Assembly (NCBI GenBank): GCA_963995505.1
Contig: OZ023181.1
Location: 7,043,487-7,107,486 of the forward strand
DNA length: 64,000 nt
Reading direction: 5' to 3'
From: Hypericum androsaemum
Taxonomy: Eukaryota > Streptophyta > Magnoliopsida > Malpighiales > Hypericaceae
Shown: positions 10,727 to 20,494 of the stretch, in pieces
Position numbering within the stretch: the first letter of the stretch is position 1
Layout of the letters: each line of letters starts with the position of its first letter
Notes under the pieces: model-generated
What the model was told of the DNA's origin: nothing
Database searches by the model: none
What the model saw: only the letters and a program-made list of their open reading frames with translations
Position numbers and translations under genes: made by a program

Positions 10727-11204
10727 CGCCTTTAGGGAGGGAGGAGCACAACCTCATTGGTTCTTAGATTTCTGTTCTTTCGAAAAGGAAAGAGAGAGAG
10801 AGAGGGATAGGAAAAGAGGAGAGAGAGAACTTGAAGGCCCAACAGGTTCTGGCCGGTGGCGTTGCGTTCTAGCCTTTGCGTTTGCTTGTACACACAGGTT
10901 ATTACCCCACACTTCTATGGTTTTAGTTTGTGCATTTGATCAATATATGTTAAGAATTTGGCTAGAATACTATGGGATATTTAATCTTACTAAATTAAGA
11001 TGTGGTTAACATGTGTCTAAAAACTATTGTGATCGACTTGTTTATTGAATAATGTCAAAGTTTGTCCAAAAGCTTTACATGTGTTGAATGTTGGGCATGT
11101 TGATCAACAACAGGTGTCTAAGTTTGTGCTGAATTTTGTCTCTATTTTATGTTTAAACTTTTGATTGAGTTTTGATGTTTGGTTACTTTAAGCTTTAGAG
11201 TTTG
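10727..11204. other. Intergenic DNA without recognised feature
   Basis: A GA-rich low-complexity stretch lies near 10780-10830. I see no gene or mobile-element end in the rest. Confidence 0.6.
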
Positions 11205-11522
11205 TCAAAGTTTGTCCAAAAACTTTAAATATGTAATTTCTCGACATTTGAAAATAGGGTTATATGCGTGCTTTTTGTGCTTAATGGACTCCAATAGTAT
11301 TAACAACAACTCTAACCCCCACATACAAGTTGGTGGTTCACACTGTTGGAAGAAATTGCACATCTTTTTACCACTCTCGCTATATCGACCATAATCATAA
11401 AATCGTCTTCCCATATTTTCATTAGTTTTTGTCATTCGTATATACGAGCGAACACCACATCCACAAAACCTAACCTTCGATTTCTGAAACTTCGAAGATT
11501 GAGAAGAACAACTCTTATACAT
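11205..11522 (-). CDS. Small GRF-type zinc-finger-like ORF (degenerate)
   Basis: The 105-codon ORF contains a GRF-like zinc-binding segment: KVRFCGCGVRS, then NENMGRRFYDYGRYSE, then MCNFFQQCEPP. GRF fingers need C-x-C-G, a Cys after the GRRF block and a further Cys before FF. Here the third Cys is replaced (FYDYG), so the finger is probably not functional. The C-terminal half has a leucine-rich segment but no clear membrane anchor. It lies about 1.7 kb from, and in the same direction as, a decayed MULE transposase. A longer relative sharing QKSKVRFC is at 53097-53645. It is either a pseudogene or a transposon-linked small protein; function unknown. Confidence 0.5.
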   Translation of the reverse strand: MYKSCSSQSSKFQKSKVRFCGCGVRSYIRMTKTNENMGRRFYDYGRYSESGKKMCNFFQQCEPPTCMWGLELLLILLESIKHKKHAYNPIFKCREITYLKFLDKL

Positions 11523-11811
11523 ATTGGTGGAGGAACAAAGAGAAGAGAATATGAGTGTTTTAGTTTAGAGGATATAAGTGTATTAGTTTATGTAGGTTTT
11601 TATAGAATTATATTGGTATTACAGGGAGAAGTCTTGTCTGTGCAGGAATCTTCGGTTTTTCTAGGGAGAAGTCTTGTCTGTACAGAAATCTTCAGTTTTT
11701 CCAGAGAAAAGTCTTGTCCGTCCAAAACTCTTTGGCTTTTCCAAGGAGAAGTCTCGTCGAAGCAGTGATCTTTGGCTTTAAGACTAGGCAACAGAAAATG
11801 CGACTTAAACT

Positions 11812-12024
11812 CTAAACCCAAAATCATAAACCCTAACACCTTAAACTGTAAATCCTAAACTCTAAACCTTGAATCCTAAATCCTAAACTTTAAATCCTAA
11901 ACTCTAAACACTAAACTTTCAATCCTCTAACCCTAACTTTAAACCTGTAACTCTTAAACCTGAATTCTTTACCCTTAAACCCTAAACCTTAAATCCTAAA
12001 CCATAAACTCTAACCCTAACTTTG
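11812..12024. repeat. Degenerate telomere-like tract (TAAACCC-type)
   Basis: More than twenty units of CTAAACC/CTAAATC/CTAAACT type follow each other, variants of the plant telomere repeat CCCTAAA, with a few exact AAACCCTAA units. The tract is interstitial, not at a chromosome end, since unrelated sequence continues on both sides. Confidence 0.75.
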
Positions 12025-12781
12025 TACTCGTAACTTTTAATACTGCAATTGACATGACGACATTATGAACGCATAGTATCACAATTAGCTTTTATCATAA
12101 TTGACATGACAATACAATGAACAACATGACAACATAGTCATCAATTTATATCTATAAAAAAGAAGTTATAGGTTGAATTATTATTTGCCCTGCAGAGCGA
12201 AAAATAATATACAAATGAACCGTCGGGGTGACGAGATGTGGATACTTTCTCAATTTGATGATGATTATATATGTGAATGTTGTAGAGGTAGAAGAGAGTA
12301 TTATGCTGGGTTGAAACGAGAGTGGGTATTTCTAGCAGCCGAGTCCGAAACACTTGTTGCAGGTCTGGCGAATGCTAAATGCGCCTATTTTGAAGAGGAG
12401 GTCGTTGGATATGGAAAGAAGTAATATAGATTCATTTGAATTAGCACCCATCATGATCTGTCAAGAGAATAATCACATGATACTTTGACGAAATAGATAT
12501 CATATACTGGATTTGTCAAGGAAGCTAGTATCAATGTTAGGTAGAGACCTATCAGTTATGCATTAGGATAAAGCTTTTAATAATGAGGAATATATGTCTG
12601 ATGAGGACTAAAATTTCCATGCCCTAATTATCTTCATGTGATTCAATATGCGATGCGAATTCATTTCCAAACTCTGATGTACATGTGCTAGCCTACATAT
12701 ATATTTTCTTGTATTTCGAAGATCACCAATTTGAATAAACTCTTTAAGAGTTTCTTTCCACCAATATGTGTTGATACGTCG
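12025..12781. other. Unassigned DNA between telomere-like tract and MULE remnant
   Basis: An 83-codon plus-strand ORF (12173-12424) with a CECCRGRREYY segment resembles nothing I recognise. It may be the tail of the decayed MULE or a chance ORF. A minus-strand ORF at 12782-12994 is equally unassigned. Confidence 0.4.
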
Positions 12782-13211
12782 TTAAATATTATTATTTTCT
12801 TTCCTTACTTGAAAAAGAGCTCTCTGCAAAAAGTCTGCATTTGAACGTGGCATGCTGACATTTGTTGGTCTAGAAACTTTAACACCAAGTTTCTGCTCGG
12901 TCTGATCATAACTAAATAATTCATTTATGCGGTAAGACCTGTCATTCAATATTGTTCGAGCTACACCACATGTATTGATCGTCAATGGGTCCATTGGGTA
13001 ATGATAACTGTCTTCTAGAAATCAGTTATGATTCATATACATGAATATGTCACCATGAGTATAATGCGGCATCAACCCGCTGAACAATGAGAAATTATTT
13101 GATAAAATATTATTTATTCTACGAATTCAACATTATTCAAGACGAAATTCAACATAAAGCATAAACAATAAACTCTGAATACATAATATTCAAGACTAGC
13201 AATATTGAGTT

Positions 13212-14430
13212 TCAAATAATATTATAAAGTACGCATTGATATGGTTCAAATTCGAACATAAATCGACATATAAGGCAGAGTCTACTATTACTTGCCATTG
13301 CAGCCTCCACTATATTAGTACAATGAGCTTGAGTGTGACCCGTCCTTCTGTACAGTCTACAACGAACATGTGTTGCCTGGTCAATTTCATTATTTATTTG
13401 CTTGTGTGGTTGTCTTCCACTCCTCACTATTGTTTCGTCTAAAATAAGCTTTTTAACAGTGTGGTCTTCAGGAGCTGACCAATATGCATGATTAACAGTG
13501 TCGTGTAGAATAAGCTTTTTAACAATGTGAACTTTTTTGAAGACCTTAGTTACGCACTCGACAATATTCGTCGTCATTTGACCATATTGGTGGCCGCCAT
13601 CGTACGCTAAGCTCCACTTAGGCAATGTCATCTGATCGATCCAATAGTATACCTCCATGTTGACACTCTTTATATGTTCCAGATCTTTTACTAGCTTGCA
13701 TTTTGTGCATGCATTCCTTAACAACATAGTAATACTATGATATATGGGGAAACCATTTGTAAACATATACCATATTAAGTTTTAGATTGCACAATATGTT
13801 TGATGTTACCTGTAATCTTCATCACATTCTTCATGACGTCATTTTTTAAATGAGTGTTGAGGTTGCTTGCAACATGACGAAGACAATATAGATGGATGGT
13901 TCATGTTTCATCTTCCCAACTATACTGGTCTACCATTGCCTCATTATGTCAATGTGCCTATCAGAAATAACACATATTCCATGTCGGTCTGTCACATGCC
14001 TCCTGATTTGGAGCATGAACTAGGGCCAACTCTCAGTATTCTCACTCTTAATGAGAGCAAATGCTATTGAAATTATAGCATTATTCCTATCAATGACAAT
14101 GGTGATCAAGAGGGCATGCTTGTATTTTCCATAATGCTCCATCAATCTCTAATATAGGAATACAATATTTAAAAGCTTCGATACAAGGCTTTATACTTTA
14201 GAACACTTACCTAAATATCTTTGTTACAACAAGTAGAGGCAGAAAATATCCGTGCCAGAAAAACATTGCAGATATTCCCATTATACACCCGTTCCCAAAT
14301 TCTTAGCCTTACATGCTGCAAACCATTGCGAAAGCCGATCGAAAGAATCTTTCCAATCCCCCCATAAAAAGACAAACGCCTTCTATTTTGCCCATCACGC
14401 CTTCTTGTAAGAGGGATTGTGGTTCATGTG
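13212..14430 (-). pseudogene. Mutator-like (MULE) transposase remnant
   Basis: Read on the minus strand, fragments follow in the order of a MuDR-type transposase. At about 14400-14320 there is a WAKxKAF...GDWKDSFDRLSQWF segment. From about 14157 comes the DDE region start IDGAHLYGKYKHALL and IKSENTESWP, then ISDRH and the HVASN-like block near 13870-13840. In the intact 184-codon piece (13212-13766) are WSLAYDGGHQYGQMTTNIVE and a CCHC knuckle CRLYRRTGHTQAHC. Many stops and frameshifts separate the pieces. The N-terminal end is cut near 14705 by the copia element, and no terminal inverted repeats were found. Confidence 0.75.
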
Positions 14431-14709
14431 GTCGTGGATCTCACCAATTATAAAAATAGTTAGAATGCCCCCGATGGAGTCTCTAATTGATTCTTAATAA
14501 GTTCGACAATGTAACCAGAAGAGAGTTGTCGATAATTCTATAAAGTCAGTTCACTAGGAGAGGTATGCAAATAGTTGTTTCTTATAATTTTCCAATGACT
14601 CAACATGAATCTCTTTTATAGTGAGACGTGAATCCTTCATTTGCACCCTTCACTCTAATTTTTACACTTCACAAGTATGTGTCATGTCTTGATTCCTCGA
14701 GGATATACT

Positions 14710-14938
14710 TAATGGCAAGAATCGTAACTGATCTCAGTCAATCCCGTGATTCCAGCCCTTCCTGATCTGGTGCAATCTCCATAATGCATACCTTCCAAAT
14801 CTGGTCTTGATTCTGTGTAATCATCAGTTATAGCATCCATTGATTTGTGCTTACTGTACATAACTGCAGCATAGCAATACTTGTATAAATGTATGTTACG
14901 AATGTCAATAAAGTGTGTAGAAATTACAATTATCTTCA
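14710..14938 (+). repeat. 5' LTR of the Ale-like copia element
   Basis: It aligns with 19066-19296 over its full length, lacking only the initial TG. It ends TTATCTTCA directly before the primer site. Confidence 0.9.
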
Positions 14939-14951
14939 TGGTATCAGAACC
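14939..14951 (+). other. Primer binding site, tRNA-iMet type
   Basis: TGGTATCAGAACC matches the complement of the initiator tRNA 3' end with one change, and abuts the LTR. Confidence 0.85.
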
Positions 14952-15009
14952 ATAAGCTCTAACAGAGAAAAGAAATCATTTGTGATTACCTTGAGAAAAT
15001 CTCAAGCCA

Positions 15010-18000
15010 ATGGCGATGCAATCCTCTTCCACACCCATCCCTCCCACCCCTTTTCCTCTCACTGAGAAACTAAACTCTCAGAATTTTCTCACATAGAAAG
15101 CACTAATGGTGCCGATGCTCAACAACTATGGCATGTATGAACATGTCGACGGTAGCCTTCCTCAACCGTCAAAGACAACAGGCAACGATGGGGCTCCCAA
15201 CCTGGAGTATAAACCCTGGTTCAAGCAAGATTAACGGGCGGTGTCTCTACTCATCTCCTTAGTCACCAGTCCGATTCTCCCTCAAATTGTCAGCTGTACA
15301 TCTGCGAAAGAAATCTGGGATTGCCTCACCAAGATCTATGGTTCTGGATTCGACTTTCAAATCCAGCGGCTCAAGAAAAGCTTTTATGGCTTGTCAAAAA
15401 GAAGTGACAGTATCGATGCCTATTTGCATCGCGCCAAAGGTATCGCCAACCAGCTTGCCGCCTTTGGTGAACCCCTGTCTGACCGCGACCTTACCGAACG
15501 TGTTGTTCATGGCCTAGACGATGCTTACCATCCCTTTGCCAGGTCTGTCGAAGCTCGTCCCGATGCTCTCTCTATTGATGACCTTCACTCTCTTCTCTTG
15601 AATGAAGAACATAATCTCCAGCAGTCGGCTCCTTCACCTGGACTTCTGTCGTCTATCAATTTTGGGAAAATCACATCCCGTGGTCGTGGAGGCCGAGGAG
15701 GCCAAAGAGGTAGGAGGCGTTGGAGCAATTCTAGGATTATGTATTCAGGTGGTGGTCCAGGTTACAATAATGGTGGGAGAGGAGTTTTAGGGCCAGGGCC
15801 AAATCGTACCAACACCTCCATTGGGCCTCAACAATTCTGGGGTCCACCAGCAAATGAAATCCAATGTCATAATTGTCATGGGTATGGCCACATTTTGCGG
15901 GATTGCTCTTCAAGGCATTTTGGGCTGCCTAAGTCTAACGGGCCTCAAGTCCACCATACTACTTCGCCACAGGGGTCTTCGTGGGTACTTGATTCTGGAG
16001 CGACTCACCACGTTACATCAGATCTGAACAATCTTCCTGTTCACTCTGAGTATACCGGACCTGAGGAAGTCCAATTCGGTAATGGGCAAAAACTCCCTAT
16101 CTCTCATATTGGTGTAATAAATTTTTCATTGGCTAAGTCTTCTGTGTCCTTACAAAATGTCCTTTGTTTCCCTCGTTGTTGCACTAACCTTATTTTCCTT
16201 AGTGCACTAACACGTGATAATAATGTGGTTGTTGAATTTGTTGGTGATCAATTTTTTGTCAAGAATCAGGTGACGAAGGAAATTTTGCATCAAGGCCGGA
16301 ATGATGATGGTCTTTATCCGATCAATGGAGCTCTAGTCAACTCAGTTCTAAAAGTCAATTTTGCTTCTGTCCCTTCAGTTAGTCTTTGGCACCAGAGATT
16401 TGGTCATACTCATTTTGATGCCGTTAAAACTGCACTTAGATCGCAGTCTATTTCATTTTCTAATAAGCGGCTTTCTAGTCTTTGTCATGGATGCAGCCTA
16501 GGGAAAATCCAAAAATTACCCTTTCCTGTATCATCTTATCAAGCGTCCAGTCCATTGGATCTTATTTGTAGTGATCTCTGGGGTCCTTCTCATGTTAAGT
16601 CAATAGATATTTTTTCGTACTATGTTGTCTTTTATGATCATTACAGCAAGTATGTTTGGCTCTATTTCCTAAGACGCAAATCTGACCTGTTTGATACATT
16701 TTTCCAATTTCGAACCCAGGTTGAAAAGTACTTTGGCCGACCTATTAAAATGTTCCAATCCGATTTGGGGGTGACTACCAAGCACTTACCAAATATTTCC
16801 GAACTAATGGCATTTTACATCGTACCTCGTGACACCCGAGCTAAATGGATGCGCCGAACAAAAATATCGACACATTGTCGAGACAGGTTTAGCTATACTC
16901 CACCATGCCTCAATTCCATTACATTTTTTGTCATTAATATTTAATTCTACTGCTTACCTAATTAATCGTATGCCTACACAGCTGTTGGAAAATAAATCCC
17001 CTTACCAACAATTATTTGGTGAACAACTGAACTTGACCAATTTGCATGTCATTGGATGTTTATGCTACCCGTGGTTAAGGCCAATAACCAAAAATAAATT
17101 AGAACCCCGATCCGCCCCATGCGTCTTTATGGGATATAGCCGTCAACACAAGGGTTTTCGCTGTTATGATCTCTCTAGTCGTAAGTTACATATATCTCGT
17201 CATGTCCTCTTTAATGAAAGTATCTTTCCTTTTGCAGATCCGAAATATCGTGGTTCAAATCAAATCCAATCCAGTACCCCCGAAAATCTTCCTCGCGAAT
17301 CAAATTTCATGGACTTCTATATCCCATTTTTAAAACTAAGCACCGACCCACCTGTTCAACAGGGCCCACCAACTCCAAGCCTATATGGCCCCTCACCGCA
17401 ACCAGCAAGTTCAAGCCCTTCATCACCTGGCGTTGTTGAAGTAGCACAACACGACACACAAGTCGGCCCCATCCACCCAACCGCCGGCAACCAAGAGAAC
17501 CCCCATGTCGTTCCTATCCGAGAGCTTTAGGTCCGCTGCTCCGCCTGCTCTGGTCGTCCCTCTGCCACCGCCGCTGCCAGCTGGTGGACATCCTATGGTC
17601 ACCTGATCTAACAGCAAGACAGCTCCTCCTCAAGCACTCACCGCTGCGACATCTCTGCCGCCCACGTGCTTTACGAAAGCCATCAAAGATCCTAACTGGC
17701 GGGCAGCTATGGCAGAGGAATTTCATGCCCTCATTGGCAACAAAACATGGATTCTAGTTCCCCGATCCCATGCTCGTAATATCCTTAGCAATAAATGGGT
17801 TTTTCGTATAAAACAAAAACCCGATGGCACAGTTGAACGATTCAAAGCTCGGCTTGTCGGTTTCAACAACGAGCCGGGGTGGATTTTTCGGAGACCTTCA
17901 GTCCGGCCATCAAACCTGGGACGGTGCGTCTCATATTATCCGAAGCTCTTTCACATGGCTGGCCAATAAAGCAACTCGAACGCATTCCTCTATGGGACCT

Positions 18001-19002
18001 TACAGGAAGCCGTCTATATGGAGCAACCACCGGATTTTGTTCATCCAGACTACCCAAACCATGTGTGCCGCCTACTGTACGGCTTAAAGCAAGCACCTCG
18101 GGTATGGTTCTCAAGTCTGCCCTAACCGAATTCGGCTTCCGCACGGACACCTCGTTGTTCTACTTTGCACATGGAAGCAGTCGTTTATTTGCCCTCTTGT
18201 ATGTCGATGACATAATAGTCACTGGCAGTGACAACCAACTTCTTGCACAAATCTAAGTTCATAATCAAGGAGCTTGGACGGCTTCATTATTTCTTAGGTG
18301 TGGCAGCACAAGTACATAAGAGATCTCCTGGCAAAAGCAAAGATGTTGGAATGCAATGAGATTAGCACACCAGCAGCCCCTGAATCCAACAAACACACCG
18401 ACTGTGACTCGGAGTTTTATAGACAGATTGTTGGGAGTCTCCAGTACCTGGGAATTACACGTCCGGAGCTTGCCTTTGCTGTCGGACGAGCCTCGCAAGC
18501 TATGCATGATCATGATCCATCACCAGAAAGCTGTCAAGCGCATTTTGCGCTATCTAAAAGGCACACCAGCCTTTGGTATTCAGTTGAGACGTGCATCCAC
18601 GCACTCCTTATCTGGCTTTAGTGACGCAGATTGGGCCAATGATCCTCAGGATCGTCGATCTACAATAGGGTATGCAGTTTATCGCGGTCCAAATCTAGTT
18701 TCTTGGGTATCACGGAAGCAAAAATCGGTGTCTCGCTCATTGACGACGGTGGCATCAGAAATAATCTGGCTTCAGTCCTTGCTCGGTGAAATTATGCTCC
18801 CCTGTCGCTCGCCACCCACAATATGGTGTGACAACTTCGGTGCCACCAACCTCTCAGCCAATCCCGTGTTCTATAGTCGCTCCAAACATATGGAGATCGA
18901 CTTTCATTTTGTCCGTGAGAGGGTAACAGATGGTCGCCTCATTGTACGCTACATATCAAGCAAAGACCAAATAGCGGATGTCCTGACAAAGCCCCTTCAC
19001 TG
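15010..19002 (+). pseudogene. Gag-pol polyprotein of the Ale-like copia element, broken
   Basis: The frame opens at ATG 15010 and is stopped by TAG (15094-15096) and TAA (15232-15234). It then runs open from 15241 to 16944: gag core, zinc knuckle CHNCHGYGHILRDC, protease WVLDSGATHHVTS, pre-integrase LWHQRFGHTHFDAV and CHGCSLGK, and the first part of the integrase core. A frameshift near 16770 moves integrase to 16829-17530. Reverse transcriptase begins at 17709 (WVFRIKQKPDGTVERFKARLV), shifts frame near 17870, has a deletion after 17970 and keeps the YVDDIIVTGS catalytic loop near 18200. RNase H spans 18500-19002 and ends in DVLTKPLH. The encoded enzymes would not be functional. Confidence 0.9.
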
Positions 19003-19065
19003 AGTACGCTTTCACGATCTGTGATGCAAGTTGACAGTCGTCGCACCGCCGTCAGCTTGAGGGGG

Positions 19066-19296
19066 TGTAATGGCAAGAATTGTAACTGATCTCAGTCAAT
19101 CCCGTGATTCCAGCCCTCCCTGATTTGGCGCAATCTCCATAATGCATACCTTCCAAATCTGGTCTTGATTCTGTGTAATCATCAGTTATAGCATCCCTTG
19201 ATTTGTGCTCACTGTACATAACTGCAGCATAGCAATACCTGTATAAATGTATGTTACGAATGTCAATAAAGTGCGTAAAAATTACAATTATCTTCA
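19066..19296 (+). repeat. 3' LTR of the Ale-like copia element
   Basis: It begins TGTAATGGC after a G-rich polypurine tract and ends TTATCTTCA; 231 bp. Confidence 0.9.
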
Positions 19297-19324
19297 ATAC
19301 TCGCGCCCAACTTTTATTGTGTAC

Positions 19325-19764
19325 TTTAGGAAATACCTTATTGCATCAGCTTTGGTGGACCAAAAGTTATTGCCAGTGAAGCTTTATCAGCAATAAGGAA
19401 GGATGTTTTGGCCAAATGTTCTGGTAAGGGAGTTTTTTATGTGCAATATGTTTATATAATCTTTTGAAGAACTTAAACGTTCATCAATATTAATGCCGAC
19501 GCATGTAAGCTCAACATAAATCTTGCCAATATTTTCTAGAGTTTACTGGGGGCTACAATTTGAAAATGTATGTTGTTCAGGTGGTGATATTTCGAGGAAG
19601 AACAAGTTGCTGAAGAAGCAGGCATGTGCTTCTGACTCTCGTGTTGTAGAAAGATCATGAGTTACTGTTTTACCATGTTCCATTTGGGAAGAAAAGGATG
19701 AGCTTTAGGCAGAGTTGATGTACCTCAGGAAGCATTTATGGCTGTTTTTAAGCTCGAGAAATAA
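19325..19764 (+). pseudogene. LEPA: 3' end fragment of a LEPA/EF4 (GUF1-type) translation factor gene
   Basis: Two or three pieces match the C-terminal domain of the EF4/LepA GTPase, which acts on ribosomes of organelles. The first exon remnant (to 19423) reads GPKVIASEALSAIRKDVLAK and ends at a GT donor. After an intron ending TTGTTCAG, the next (from 19581) reads GGDISRKNKLLKKQ. A third piece after about 19690 holds GKKRM and, in another frame, VDVPQEAFMAVFKLEK followed by TAA. A 2-nt loss between GKKRM and the VDVPQEAF part breaks the frame. All upstream exons with the GTPase domain are absent; the copia element lies immediately to the left. Retained introns show it is a broken genomic copy, not a processed one. 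The chloroplast form seems likelier from the wording SEALSAIRKD, but this is a judgement. Confidence 0.7.
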
Positions 19765-20494
19765 GTCCTATGAGCATACTTCCTGGGAAGTCTTCAAGAT
19801 CGTCGTGTATCGGTGAAGCGCAGGAAAATCACAGCGGGGAAGAATCTGTTGACTGCATTGCCTGGCTCTACAAGCGCATGCCAGATACATTGGTGTTGTT
19901 TGCAGCTCGCGTCGATGACCCGTCTATGCAAGTGGATGACTGTCTAGTTATAGTGGTGGAAGCGTCATTCCAGCTGATAGATCAAGAAGGGTCCTAGGCG
20001 AAACGCGGAATGGCAGCTTAAAGTTCTGAAGTTATATCCGTCTTGTTGCTGTTGAACAATATGACAATATCTACAGTTTCTTTTGTATATTGGTCAGGGA
20101 TGAAACTTGTGAGCTTGAATTCCATGTTGCAAGTTGTATATAGTTGACCTCAAATTTGTGTGCAGTAACCAGAAAGTTTTTGGGGAAACACTAGTAAAAA
20201 AAATTCCGAAAACTAGAGATCTCGAATTCTAATCATTGGGAACGTAATGTCAAGGACTCAAAGGTCTATTAGCAGTCCAGTCTCAGTCTACGGTAGTATC
20301 AACCAAAAAATGTTAACACTCAGTACACCAGATATCGGTGATAAGAACATGAAACATCTATTTACATTCATCAACCAATAGAAACTACACACACACACAC
20401 AAAATTTGCATTCCCCCCAGTACGTAATAATTAACACTCGATTACATTGATAAGTTCTTAAATGCTGCACAAAATTCGTTTCACTTGCGACTAC
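19765..20494. other. Intergenic DNA between LEPA remnant and MACPF gene end
   Basis: It probably contains the old 3' UTR of the LEPA copy and, on the minus strand near 20495, the 3' UTR of the MACPF gene. A short CA repeat lies near 20388-20401. No gene is seen. Confidence 0.5.

Larger units (their letters stand above)
14705..19301 (+). mobile_element. Ale/Retrofit-like Ty1/copia element with 231-bp LTRs, decayed
   Basis: LTRs lie at 14710-14938 and 19066-19296, with a perfect 5-bp target duplication ATACT at 14705-14709 and 19297-19301. The 5' LTR has lost its first two bases; otherwise the LTRs differ at about 9 of 229 positions (about 96% identity). The primer site TGGTATCAGAACC follows directly at 14939 and the polypurine tract AGCTTGAGGGGG ends at 19065. 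The single gag-pol frame is broken by stops, frameshifts and a deletion in reverse transcriptase. The short LTR and DSGATHHVTSDLNNL protease point to the Ale/Retrofit lineage, which is inference. Confidence 0.92.

Noticed and set aside
11600..11839. 79-codon minus ORF with SLEKLKIS repeats
   Set aside because: It reads through a short tandem repeat (AGGGAGAAGTCTTGTCTGT type); no protein family fits.
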